From Thermomonas sp. (lineage in GTDB: Bacteria > Pseudomonadota > Gammaproteobacteria > Xanthomonadales > Xanthomonadaceae), in assembly GCF_020850895.1 (NCBI RefSeq), contig NZ_JADZDS010000009.1, forward strand, positions 1 to 59,476: 59,476 bases of DNA. Reading direction: 5' to 3'. Shown in pieces: positions 49,298 through 57,517 of the stretch; positions within the stretch are counted from its first letter, which is position 1, and each line of letters begins with the position of its first letter. The notes under the pieces are model-generated. The model had not been told where the DNA came from, did not search any database, and was given only the letters and a program-made list of their open reading frames with translations. The translations under genes and the position numbers were made by a program.

Positions 49298-49341
49298 CGA
49301 CTGTCCATGGTCGGTAGACAACGCCGATTGAATCAGCGTTG
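49298..49341. repeat. Palindromic intergenic repeat, copy B (downstream of nth)
   Basis: Reverse complement of the element after thrC, 36 of 44 bases identical. It keeps the first stem (CAACGCTGA / TCGGCGTTG in the orientation of copy A) but the second stem is weaker here. Confidence 0.7.
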
Positions 49342-49438
49342 CCTCAGGCGACTTACCGTGAAACCCATCGATCGTGCTGGCGGAGCCCCAGTCGCATTGC
49401 TAGGATGAGCGCACGCCCACCGTATTGAAGCCATTGCC

Positions 49439-49801
49439 ATGCAGCACTCCGCATCTTCACTCGCCCCCACCCTCGCCGCCGCACTTCTATTTGGACTCTC
49501 CAGTCTGCTTCCGGCGCACGCCCATGACCAAGGCGGAATACAGGACCATGCTGCGATGGGTGGCACCGAACACTCAGGTCACACGTTCACGCAAATCGAT
49601 ACCGACCACGATGGCCGCATTTCCCGCACCGAGTTCGCTGCAGTACACGACGGCAAGTCCGAACGTTTTGCCGGCATCGACGGCAACCGTGATGGCTTCA
49701 TCAGCAAAGCCGAGTTCGATGCCCACCACGCGGCAATGAAACCCGCGAATGAAGGCGGAACCACGAATCGCGCTGCGGACGAGCACGCAGGACACCATTG
49801 A
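49439..49801 (+). CDS. Small exported EF-hand protein, His-rich
   Basis: 120 residues. A signal peptide ends near PAHA (residue 28). Two canonical EF-hand loops follow: [12 protein letters not shown] at 54-65 and [12 protein letters not shown] at 81-92, each with acidic residues at positions 1, 3 or 5, and 12. Histidines are abundant after the signal and at the C-terminus (EHAGHH). It likely binds calcium in the periplasm; the histidines might also hold a transition metal. A TAGGAT hexamer 32 bases upstream could be a -10. Confidence 0.82.
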   Translation: MQHSASSLAPTLAAALLFGLSSLLPAHAHDQGGIQDHAAMGGTEHSGHTFTQIDTDHDGRISRTEFAAVHDGKSERFAGIDGNRDGFISKAEFDAHHAAMKPANEGGTTNRAADEHAGHH

Positions 49802-49850
49802 CCCATTCCGGCCCTGGGTTGATACGGTTTGCCACGACAAGGCCGCAAGG

Positions 49851-50543
49851 ATGAGTCATTCCACGGCGGACTGTGCAAGCCCCCCAATGGCCGAACGCTT
49901 CCGCGGCTACCTGCCGGTGGTGGTGGACGTGGAAACCGGAGGGTTCGACTGGAACAAGCACGCGCTGCTGGAAATCGCGGCGGTGCCGATTGACCTGGAT
50001 GGCGAAGGCCGCTTCGTGCCAGGCGCCACCGCGCATGCCCATATCGCCCCGGCATCTGGCACGTTGATTGATCCGAAATCGCTGGAAGTCACCGGCATCA
50101 AGATCGGCCATCCGCTGCGATTCGAGGTGGACGAGCGCACCGGGCTGGATGCGATCTTCGTCCCCGTGCGCGCCGCCGCGAAGAAGCACGACTGCCAGCG
50201 CGCCATCCTGGTCGGCCACAACGCCCACTTCGACCTCAACTTCCTCAACGCAGCGGTTGCACGGGTTCAGCACAAACGCAATCCGTTCCATCCGTTCAGC
50301 GTCTTCGACACGGTGACGATGGCCGGCCTCGCCTATGGCCAGACCGTACTGGCACGCGCAGCGATGGCTGCGGGCATCGGCTGGGACCCGAAAGAAGCGC
50401 ATTCGGCGGTGTACGACGCCGAGCAAACCGCACGACTGTTCTGCATCATCGCCAACGCATGGCCGCAGACGGGGGCCACGGCGTCGGTCGCCATGCCCGG
50501 GGACAACACAGCAGCCATCGGCGCCATGGTTGGCGCCGGCTAG
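49851..50543 (+). CDS. rnt: Ribonuclease T
   Basis: 230 residues, DEDD-family 3'-5' exoribonuclease that trims tRNA and other small RNAs. The catalytic residues are visible: Asp and Glu in [11 protein letters not shown] (near 26 and 28), [11 protein letters not shown] and [11 protein letters not shown]. The ATG at 49851 is preferred, with AGG 8 bases upstream; a second ATG 12 codons later is possible. It ends convergent to a small membrane protein gene 68 bases away. Confidence 0.95.
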   Translation: MSHSTADCASPPMAERFRGYLPVVVDVETGGFDWNKHALLEIAAVPIDLDGEGRFVPGATAHAHIAPASGTLIDPKSLEVTGIKIGHPLRFEVDERTGLDAIFVPVRAAAKKHDCQRAILVGHNAHFDLNFLNAAVARVQHKRNPFHPFSVFDTVTMAGLAYGQTVLARAAMAAGIGWDPKEAHSAVYDAEQTARLFCIIANAWPQTGATASVAMPGDNTAAIGAMVGAG

Positions 50544-50611
50544 CGTGCATCGAGGCATTCTCGGCGCGCCCCGCGGCGCAGCCATGGTCTTCGATCGCGA
50601 TGCGGCAGACC

Positions 50612-50875
50612 TCAGGCCGGCGCAGCCGGTGGCTTGGCCGCGAGCGAGCGGGCAATGCCGTACAGGCTGACCAGCATCCACGCACTCTCCAGCAGGAACA
50701 CCGAGAGGTTGAATGTACCCAGCAGCGAGACCAGCACACCGGCGGCCCCGAACAGGTTGAGCAACTGGTAGACCAGCCCAGTGCCCGACAGCTTGCCTGC
50801 CTGCAACAGGGCGAAGCCGAGCAGGATCATTCCGGTGCCGGCGAGACCGGCCCCGTCGTACCACGCAAGTGTCAT
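50612..50875 (-). CDS. CBU_0592-like small membrane protein
   Basis: 87 residues with two to three hydrophobic helices. The pattern YDGAGLAGTGMILLGFALLQ then LVYQLLNLFGAAGVLVSL and ESAWMLVSLYGI resembles the CBU_0592-like family of unknown function. The ATG at 50875 overlaps the rlmB stop by one base (TGATG), so it is co-translated with rlmB; a GTG just upstream is less likely. Confidence 0.75.
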   Translation of the reverse strand: MTLAWYDGAGLAGTGMILLGFALLQAGKLSGTGLVYQLLNLFGAAGVLVSLLGTFNLSVFLLESAWMLVSLYGIARSLAAKPPAAPA

Positions 50876-51621
50876 CACATCCCCCGCTGCCGCACGGCTT
50901 CAAACAAGGCCACGCCGGTGGCCACCGACACGTTGAGGCTCTCGAAGCCCCCCGGCATCGGGATCTTGACCAACTGGTCACAATTCTCTCGGGTCAAGCG
51001 GCGCAGGCCCTCGCCCTCGCTGCCCAGCACCAGTGCGACATTGCCTGTCAGATCGATGGCATACAGCGAGACCGAGGCCTCACCTGCCAACCCGTAGATC
51101 CACACGCCCAGTTTCTGCAACTCACGCAGCGTGCGCGAGAGATTGGTGACCGGAAAGATCGGCAGCGTGTCGGCTGCACCGGCCGAGGTCTTGCGCACGG
51201 TGGCATTGACCTGCACCGCCTTGTCCTTCGGAAACACCACCGCGGTCACCCCTGCCGCCGCCGCGCTGCGCAGGCAGGCACCGAGGTTGTGCGGATCCTG
51301 CACGCCATCCAGCACCAGCAACAGCGCTCGGCCATCGGCGGCATCCAGCAACGCCGGCAGCGCATGCTCATCCCAGGTCTTGGCCGCGGCATAGCGCGCC
51401 GCAGCACCCTGGTGACGCACCCCGCCGGCCACGCCATCCAGCGCCTGCTGCGCAACCCGGCGCACGTCGATGTCCTTGCGTCGGGCCTGCTGTTCGATCT
51501 CGACGATACGCGGGTTCTTGCCGCCGGCTTCCAGCAGCACTTCACGTACGTTGTCCGCATCGTGCTCCAGCGCGGACGCCACCGCGTTGATACCGACGAT
51601 CCATTGGGAGGAATTGTTCAT
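50875..51621 (-). CDS. rlmB: 23S rRNA 2'-O-methyltransferase RlmB
   Basis: 248 residues, SPOUT methyltransferase modifying a guanosine of 23S rRNA. LDGVQDPHNLGACLRSA, VLGSEGEGLRRL and LNVSVATGVALFE are the three SpoU motifs that form the knotted SAM site. The ATG at 51621 follows the rnr stop by 29 bases; an 11-codon extension has no support. The rnr-rlmB order is conserved in gammaproteobacteria. Confidence 0.96.
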   Translation of the reverse strand: MNNSSQWIVGINAVASALEHDADNVREVLLEAGGKNPRIVEIEQQARRKDIDVRRVAQQALDGVAGGVRHQGAAARYAAAKTWDEHALPALLDAADGRALLLVLDGVQDPHNLGACLRSAAAAGVTAVVFPKDKAVQVNATVRKTSAGAADTLPIFPVTNLSRTLRELQKLGVWIYGLAGEASVSLYAIDLTGNVALVLGSEGEGLRRLTRENCDQLVKIPMPGGFESLNVSVATGVALFEAVRQRGM

Positions 51622-51650
51622 GCGGCTATTCTGCCTGCACTGATCGGATC

Positions 51651-54089
51651 TCAATATGCCTGCTTCACCCGCTTCGCCGGCTTGCCGCGCTCCGGCAGGG
51701 GCTTGACGGTCCTGGCGTCGCCATCGCGGCCCTCGCCCTCCACCAGCCGGAAATCGATCTTGCGTTCCTCCACGCTGGCCTTGAGGACCACGATCCTCAC
51801 CCGGTCACCGAGGCGGTATTCGTGGCCACGGCGCTCGCCACTCAGCGTCTTGCGCACCGCGTCGAAGTGGTAGAAGTCACGCGGCAGCTGGGTCACATGC
51901 ACCAAGCCGTTGACCTTGGACTCGTCCAACTCGATGAACAGGCCAAAGCTGGTCACGCCGCTGATCACGCCATCGAACTCCTTGCCGATGTGCTCCTCCA
52001 TCCACGCGGCCCGGTAACGCTCGTCGACTTCGCGCTGGGCTTCGTCGGCACGACGTGAGCGCTCCGAGCACTGCAGCGCGAGTGCCGCCATCTCGTGCGG
52101 GGAGTAGCCGTAGGCATCGGGCTTGCCACCGCGCAGCGCGTGCTTGATCGCGCGGTGCACCAGCAGGTCCGGGTAGCGGCGGATCGGCGAGGTGAAGTGC
52201 GCATATGCCTCCAGCGCCAAGCCGAAGTGACCGATGTTGTCCGGCGCATACACCGCCAGCGCCTGGCTGCGCAGGATCACCGATTCCAGCAGCACGGCGT
52301 CGGGGCGCTCGCGGACCTTTTCCAGCAGGCTGCGAAAATCCTTCGGCTTGACCTTGGCCCAAGGCGGCAGCCGCAGCGCGAATTCCCTGAGGAATGCCTC
52401 CAGGTCGGCGTACTTGGATTCCGGCGGCTTGTCGTGGTCGCGGTACGGGGCCGGCACGCGGGCATCGAGCAGGAACAACGCGGCCTGCACGTTGGCCGCG
52501 ATCATGCATTCCTCGATCAGCTTGTGAGCATCATTGCGCTGGAGCATCCCGGCCTGCGCCACCGCGCCCTTGGCATCGAGCACGAAGCGCACTTCGCTGC
52601 TTTCGAACTCGATCGCGCCGCGCTTCGCCCGCGCCTTGTCCAGCACCCTGTAGAGCTGGTGCAGGCGTTGGATCTGCGGAAGCAGCGGGCCGATCTTCGC
52701 CTGCGCCGCGTCGTGGTCGTCGGTCGGAATGCCCTCGCCCACCGCATTCCACACGTCGGTGTAGGTGAGCCGTGCGTGCGAATGCATCACTGCCTCGAAG
52801 AAACGCGATGTGGTGACGATGCCATCGCGACCCACCTGCATCTCGCAGCAAAAGCACAGTCGGTCCACCTGCGGATTGAGTGAACAGATGCCATTGCTCA
52901 GGGTTTCCGGCAGCATCGGCACCACGAAACCGGGGAAGTACACCGACGTCGCGCGCAACTGCGCCGCGTCATCCAGCGGCGTGCCTGGACGCACGTAATG
53001 CGAGACGTCGGCGATCGCCACGATCAGGCGGAAGCCATCGGCATTCGTCTCGCACCAGACTGCGTCGTCGAAATCCTTGGCGTCCTCGCCATCGATGGTG
53101 ACCAGCGGGGTGTTGCGCAGGTCGACCCTGTTGCGGATGTCTTCGGCCTGCACCTCCAGCGGCACCGCCGTGGCTTGCGCCATCACCTCGGGCGAGAATT
53201 CGTGCGGGATGTCGTGGCCGTGGATCGCCGCCTCCACCGCCTGCGACGCGGTGAGCTTGTCACCGAGTACCGCCAGCACACGGCCGATCGGCGGTCGGTG
53301 CGCGTCCTGCGGCGTGGTGATTTCGACCACGACCAACTGCTCCGCCCGGGCGGCGTTGCGCGCGTCCTGCGGAATCATCACGTTGCGCTGGATGCGCCTG
53401 TCATCCGGCACCACGTAGGCGATCCCCAACTCCTCCGCATATCGACCGAGCAGGCGGGTGAGCCGGCGTTCCAGCACTTCCACGATGCTGGCCTCCCCGC
53501 GCCCGCGCCGGTCGATGCCGGTGATGCTGGCCAACACGCGATCGCCGTGACTGACCTTGCGCATCTCGAACGGGGGCAGGAACAGGTCGTCGCCACCGGC
53601 CTCCGGCCGCAGGAAACCAAAGCCATCGGGATTGGCGATCACGGTGCCGGCAACCAGCGCAGTCTTCGACGCCGGCACGAATCCACCACGGCGGTTCTGC
53701 AGCAACTGGCCGTCACGCAGCATCGCCTGCAGGCGTTTCTCCAGTGCGGCATAGCGATCCTCGGCGGTCAGCGCCAGCTTGGTTGCCAGCTCGCCGGCAT
53801 CCATCGGACCGTCGTTGGCCGCCAGCACCTGCAAGATCATTTCGCGACTGGCGATCGGATATTCATAGCGCTGCGCCTCGCGCTTGGCGTGGGGATCGAG
53901 GCGTGGCGCAGTGGGGTGGGTGTCCACGCGCCCACCCTTGCGGGGCGCGTGCATCGCCATCGAGTCCGGCATCCATGGCGGGCGCTTGCCCGCCGATGTC
54001 GGAGATTGTCCGGTCTGCGTGCCGGCAGCACGCTTGCCACCGGATCCCTGGCCACGACTGCCGCCGCGCTTGCTGGGAGGTTTGCTCAT
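51651..54089 (-). CDS. rnr: Ribonuclease R
   Basis: 812 residues, processive 3'-5' exoribonuclease. The order is a basic, low-complexity N-terminal tail of about 60 residues, a helix-turn-helix region, cold-shock domains, the RNB core with DGEDAKDFDDAVW and IADVSHYV, then an S1 domain and a Lys/Arg-rich tail. The ATG at 54089 lies 6 bases after a TACCAT hexamer and has no ribosome binding site, so the mRNA may be leaderless. Confidence 0.96.
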   Translation of the reverse strand: MSKPPSKRGGSRGQGSGGKRAAGTQTGQSPTSAGKRPPWMPDSMAMHAPRKGGRVDTHPTAPRLDPHAKREAQRYEYPIASREMILQVLAANDGPMDAGELATKLALTAEDRYAALEKRLQAMLRDGQLLQNRRGGFVPASKTALVAGTVIANPDGFGFLRPEAGGDDLFLPPFEMRKVSHGDRVLASITGIDRRGRGEASIVEVLERRLTRLLGRYAEELGIAYVVPDDRRIQRNVMIPQDARNAARAEQLVVVEITTPQDAHRPPIGRVLAVLGDKLTASQAVEAAIHGHDIPHEFSPEVMAQATAVPLEVQAEDIRNRVDLRNTPLVTIDGEDAKDFDDAVWCETNADGFRLIVAIADVSHYVRPGTPLDDAAQLRATSVYFPGFVVPMLPETLSNGICSLNPQVDRLCFCCEMQVGRDGIVTTSRFFEAVMHSHARLTYTDVWNAVGEGIPTDDHDAAQAKIGPLLPQIQRLHQLYRVLDKARAKRGAIEFESSEVRFVLDAKGAVAQAGMLQRNDAHKLIEECMIAANVQAALFLLDARVPAPYRDHDKPPESKYADLEAFLREFALRLPPWAKVKPKDFRSLLEKVRERPDAVLLESVILRSQALAVYAPDNIGHFGLALEAYAHFTSPIRRYPDLLVHRAIKHALRGGKPDAYGYSPHEMAALALQCSERSRRADEAQREVDERYRAAWMEEHIGKEFDGVISGVTSFGLFIELDESKVNGLVHVTQLPRDFYHFDAVRKTLSGERRGHEYRLGDRVRIVVLKASVEERKIDFRLVEGEGRDGDARTVKPLPERGKPAKRVKQAY

Positions 54090-54095
54090 GCGTGA

Positions 54096-54101
54096 ATGGT
54101 A
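54096..54101 (-). promoter_or_regulatory. -10-like element before rnr (leaderless spacing)
   Basis: TACCAT on the minus strand with 6 bases to the rnr ATG. No clear -35. Listed because the spacing equals that before mtnB, thrL and the LytTR gene. Confidence 0.35.
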
Positions 54102-54208
54102 CAGGCCCGCTCATGGCCGCGTGCCCCGTTCCCGTTCTCGGGCGGACTTGCCCACGCGAGCGTCGCAGGGTCACTGGCAACGAATCCAGGCATATCGGCA
54201 TGTCGCCG

Positions 54209-54237
54209 TTGACAGCACCCCGTCCGAACCGGACAAT
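54209..54237 (+). promoter_or_regulatory. tRNA-Leu promoter
   Basis: TTGACA (54209-54214), 17-base spacer and GACAAT (54232-54237), followed by a GC-rich discriminator. The transcript would begin about 10 bases before the mature tRNA. Confidence 0.65.
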
Positions 54238-54253
54238 GCGCAGCTCACCACCT

Positions 54254-54338
<85 letters not shown>

Positions 54339-54408
54339 ATGTCGAGTTTCAGGCAGTTCCATGCCGCCCTGAAAATCCCCTGAAACCCGTCGACATGGCG
54401 GTTTTTTT
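54339..54408 (+). terminator. Terminator region of tRNA-Leu
   Basis: GTTTCAGG (54346-54353) pairs with CCTGAAAC (54379-54386), and ATGTCGA with TCGACAT, giving a two-part long stem. GGCGG and seven Ts (54402-54408) follow; CCGCC at 54364-54368 is an alternative partner for GGCGG. Confidence 0.65.
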
Positions 54409-54454
54409 GTTGCCGCAAACTGCAAGCAATCCTTGCGCCCATCCATTCGCGAGA

Positions 54455-54502
54455 ACCCGGGCGCCGGCCAACGTCCGGCAGGACGTCCTTCCGTGCCCGG
54501 GT
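54455..54502. other. Nested palindromic structure
   Basis: Outer stem ACCCGGGC / GCCCGGGT with an inner GCCGG / CCGGC hairpin and a palindromic GGACGTCC. It lies between the tRNA-Leu terminator and the end of a convergent lipoprotein gene; it may help end that gene's transcript. Nothing else is seen between 54409 and 54567. Confidence 0.45.
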
Positions 54503-54567
54503 GCGATTACGAAAGCTTGAGGGTTCGCGGCGCCCAGACCGGTACAACTCGCGGTGCGGCCACCTGC

Positions 54568-55140
54568 CTACCTTCTTTCCAGGAATCCCCGCAGGGAGCC
54601 GTAATTGCTCGACTCGATGTCGCTGATCTTCCAACCCGCACCGTCCTTGGCCAAGGTATAGGTCATCGTCCTGGCTTCACCGGAAACCTGGAAATCAACC
54701 CTGACCCGAGGCGGTTGGCCCGCACCCAACCGAGTCACCTGCAATGTCGGCAGCACGCCACCTTCATACAAGGCAGTGTCGAGTATTGGGTCAAACGCAG
54801 GATTGCAATTCGCGACACCCTCTTGGCAAGGCATCTTGTCCAGCAGAAGGTTGACCAGGTCGCCATCGAACCAGGAAGACAGCAGCTCGCGATCGTTGTA
54901 CCAGAACTTGTCACTCAGGGTACCGAGGTACTCCTTGAAGAAGCTACGCACGAAGTCTTCAGGAGCCGGCGCCGGCTGGCTTTCCTGAACTTCATCCGCA
55001 GGGCTTCCAGGCGTGTTCGCAATCGCGGCTTCAGTCGGTGGCGTCGCGGTTGCCACGGTGCGTGCAGGCGTAGCCGAATTGCTGCAAGCGCTGGCGGTGA
55101 ATCCAAAGCAGAGGGCAACGGCAAAGAGTGTGCGCAGCAT
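54568..55140 (-). CDS. Exported lipoprotein-like protein, paralogue of the upstream gene
   Basis: 190 residues from the ATG at 55140, which has a GGGGGA purine block upstream. The signal peptide is followed by ASAC, an imperfect lipobox. A Pro/Ala/Thr linker leads to a domain from about residue 70 (DFVRSFFKEYLGTLSDKFWYND) that ends GWKISDIESSNYGSLRGFL. The same blocks occur in the upstream neighbour, so the two are tandem paralogues. The domain resembles DUF3828-like secreted proteins; no catalytic motif is visible. Function unknown. Confidence 0.78.
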   Translation of the reverse strand: MLRTLFAVALCFGFTASACSNSATPARTVATATPPTEAAIANTPGSPADEVQESQPAPAPEDFVRSFFKEYLGTLSDKFWYNDRELLSSWFDGDLVNLLLDKMPCQEGVANCNPAFDPILDTALYEGGVLPTLQVTRLGAGQPPRVRVDFQVSGEARTMTYTLAKDGAGWKISDIESSNYGSLRGFLERR

Positions 55141-55275
55141 TCCTTCCCCCACGATCAGTTGGTCTTCGATGACAGCAGTCAAAAACAAACCCGAAGTGCG
55201 GTCAATCCATGGTTGCCTGCGCTTCCGGGAACCGCAATCCGGAGACTCCCGCCGGCCATGGCTGGCAGTGTTGCC

Positions 55276-55881
55276 TTAGATCGCAGGCGATCCCTTCGAC
55301 ACCAACACCGACAGTGATCCGTAATTCGACGAATCGATGTCCGAAATCCGCCAACCGCCATCGACCAAGACCAGTGTATAGGTCATCGACGTCGTGCTGC
55401 CGAGGTTTTCGAACGTCACCTTGACCCGCACTGGTTCGCCGGCGCCAAGCCTCTCGGTGTGCAATGTTGCATAGATCTCATCGTCGTAATCCTGCGCGTC
55501 GATGATCGGGTCGAACTCGATGCAGCCGTCGTGATTCTTCTGGCAGGCCGCGTGGTTGGCCAACGCAAGCCGGGCCAGGTCTTGCGTGAACCAGGGTGCC
55601 ATCAGGTCCGCGTCGCCGAACCAGGACTTGTCTTCGAAAGTATCAAGGTAGGTCCGGAAGAATTCCCGTGCGAAATCCTCGGCGGGCTGTGAAGGCTCCT
55701 CTGTCGCTGCCGCGGCTGGCGCGGCGGCGGGCGTCGTCCCGGTTGCCGGCGCTGCGCTCCCGGCCGCGGCGGGCCCGGACGTCAGCAGGCGCGGACGCGG
55801 CTTCGTGGGGTCGGACAGATCACTGTCACCACAGCCAGCGAGGAGCAAGACCGAGAGCAGGATGACCATTGATCTCAACAT
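55276..55881 (-). CDS. Lipoprotein, paralogue of the downstream gene
   Basis: 201 residues from the ATG at 55881, with AGGT about 8 bases upstream. The lipobox LLAGC is perfect, so it is a lipid-anchored protein. After an Ala/Pro linker the shared domain runs DFAREFFRTYLDTFEDKSWFGDAD to GWRISDIDSSNYGSL. Two cysteines in the middle (ACQKNHDGC) match CQEGVANC in the paralogue and may form a disulfide. It lies 135 bases before the second copy on the same strand. Function unknown. Confidence 0.8.
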   Translation of the reverse strand: MLRSMVILLSVLLLAGCGDSDLSDPTKPRPRLLTSGPAAAGSAAPATGTTPAAAPAAAATEEPSQPAEDFAREFFRTYLDTFEDKSWFGDADLMAPWFTQDLARLALANHAACQKNHDGCIEFDPIIDAQDYDDEIYATLHTERLGAGEPVRVKVTFENLGSTTSMTYTLVLVDGGWRISDIDSSNYGSLSVLVSKGSPAI

Positions 55882-56033
55882 GGCGAACACCTGTGGGTAG
55901 ACATGCGGGCTTGACCGACAACCGGAACAGGAAAACCGGATTGTGGCCCGTGGTCAAGGCCCGGATCACGCTGACCAGTCATCCTGAATGGCAGGCCGGT
56001 TCCAACGCAAGCAGCCTGACTGGGGCGCGGGAG

Positions 56034-57350
56034 TCAGGCCGCATCCCCCGATTCCAGCCCGACATTGGTGGAAGCCGCCTCGTATTTCTCGTGATCCAGC
56101 ATCCCGGTCTCGCGGGCAACCAGCACAGGAACCAGCATCTGCCCGGTCACATTGGTCATGGTGCGCATCATGTCGAGCACGCGGTCGATCGCATACAGAT
56201 AGCCGATCACTTCCAGCGGCAGGTTCGCCGCGCTGAGCACGACCGTGGCCATGATGACCGCGGTGCCGGGGATGCCCGCAGTGCCGAAACTGCCCAGCAC
56301 CGACGCAATCGCGATGGTGATGTACTGCGACAGCGTCAGGTCGATGCCGGCGTATTGCGAGATGAACACCGCTGCCAACGCCGGGTAGATCGCACCACAG
56401 CCATCCATCTTGATCGTGGCCCCCAACGGAACCGCGAACGCGGCGTAGTCCTTGTCGACCCCGTGGTTGTGGATCGAGCAGCGCAGCGACACCGGCAACG
56501 CCGCGAAGCTGCTTGATGCGACGAAACCAACCTGCATGCCAGGGAAAGCACCGCGCAGGAATTTCAGCGGATTCAACCCATGCGCCAGCAACAACGCCGG
56601 ATACACGACCAGAATGTGGAACGCACAGGCAAGGTACAGGGCAAACACGAAATTCAACAACGGCCGCAACTGCTCGAAGCCGTAGCCTCCAACCAACGCC
56701 GCGATCAAGCCGAAGGTTCCGAATGGAGTGAATTCGATCACATAGCGGGTGATCTGGATCATCACCTCGTTGGCCTCGCCAGTCAGCTTGCGCAGCCCGG
56801 CCACGCGATCGCCCAGCTTGACCATCGCAATCCCGACCAGACCAGCAAAGAAGATCACCTGCAGCACGGTCCCGCTGCGCGGCACGAGGATCTTGGTGCC
56901 GTCCGGCAGCACCTGCTGGTCGGCTCCAGCCATGGCTTGGAACGGATTGGATGGAACCAGGTTAAGCAGCATGTCGAGCACGCTCGGAGCCACCTTGGGC
57001 TTGTAGTCAGCTGCGGTCTGCAGCAGGCCGACGCCACTGCCTGGCTGGATGATCCAGCCAACGACCAAACCAACGGCAACCGCCAGCACGGCGGTGATGG
57101 CAAACCACAGGAAGGTCCGGCTTGCCAGCCCCGCGATGGACTTCTGTCCACTCAGGGAGGCCACTGCATTGATCACGGCAAACAGCACCAGGGGCACCGC
57201 GATCATCTGGATCAGGGTGACGTAAAGATCGCCAATCGGGCCGAACCATTTTTCCGCATCCGGACCGAACGCCCAGCCGGCAAGGGCCCCGAGTACGAAA
57301 CCCGCGACAACCCGCTTCCAGAACCTGATGCTGAACCACCAAGCAACCAT
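56034..57350 (-). CDS. Dicarboxylate/amino acid:cation symporter (DAACS family)
   Basis: 438 residues, polytopic, related to GltP and DctA. It imports dicarboxylates or acidic amino acids with protons or sodium. Visible family motifs are ASSSFAALPVS (the serine-rich hairpin), PLGATIKMDGCGA and GIPGTAVIMATVVLSA. The MDGCG in place of the usual MDGTA may alter substrate choice. AGGAACGG upstream supports the ATG at 57350; an extension of 58 residues lacks membrane character and was rejected. The gene is divergent from the phosphatase. Confidence 0.93.
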   Translation of the reverse strand: MVAWWFSIRFWKRVVAGFVLGALAGWAFGPDAEKWFGPIGDLYVTLIQMIAVPLVLFAVINAVASLSGQKSIAGLASRTFLWFAITAVLAVAVGLVVGWIIQPGSGVGLLQTAADYKPKVAPSVLDMLLNLVPSNPFQAMAGADQQVLPDGTKILVPRSGTVLQVIFFAGLVGIAMVKLGDRVAGLRKLTGEANEVMIQITRYVIEFTPFGTFGLIAALVGGYGFEQLRPLLNFVFALYLACAFHILVVYPALLLAHGLNPLKFLRGAFPGMQVGFVASSSFAALPVSLRCSIHNHGVDKDYAAFAVPLGATIKMDGCGAIYPALAAVFISQYAGIDLTLSQYITIAIASVLGSFGTAGIPGTAVIMATVVLSAANLPLEVIGYLYAIDRVLDMMRTMTNVTGQMLVPVLVARETGMLDHEKYEAASTNVGLESGDAA

Positions 57351-57443
57351 CGGTCCGTTCCTGATTTTCGACGCGACACGATACTTCGGAATGGGCGCAA
57401 CCGGCAGCGTCCGATCGAAGATTTCTGGATTCCGCCGCCTGCC

Positions 57444-57452
57444 GGGGGGGGG
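57444..57452. repeat. Poly-G tract (9 G) between divergent genes
   Basis: Nine consecutive G in the 167 bases between the symporter and phosphatase starts. Homopolymer tracts of this length are prone to slippage and, in promoters, can vary expression. Confidence 0.9.
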
Positions 57453-57517
57453 CCTACAGGCATCCCAGACAGAGGTCACCGACAGCAGCTTCAGCCCACT
57501 GATCCATACTGGCAGGC

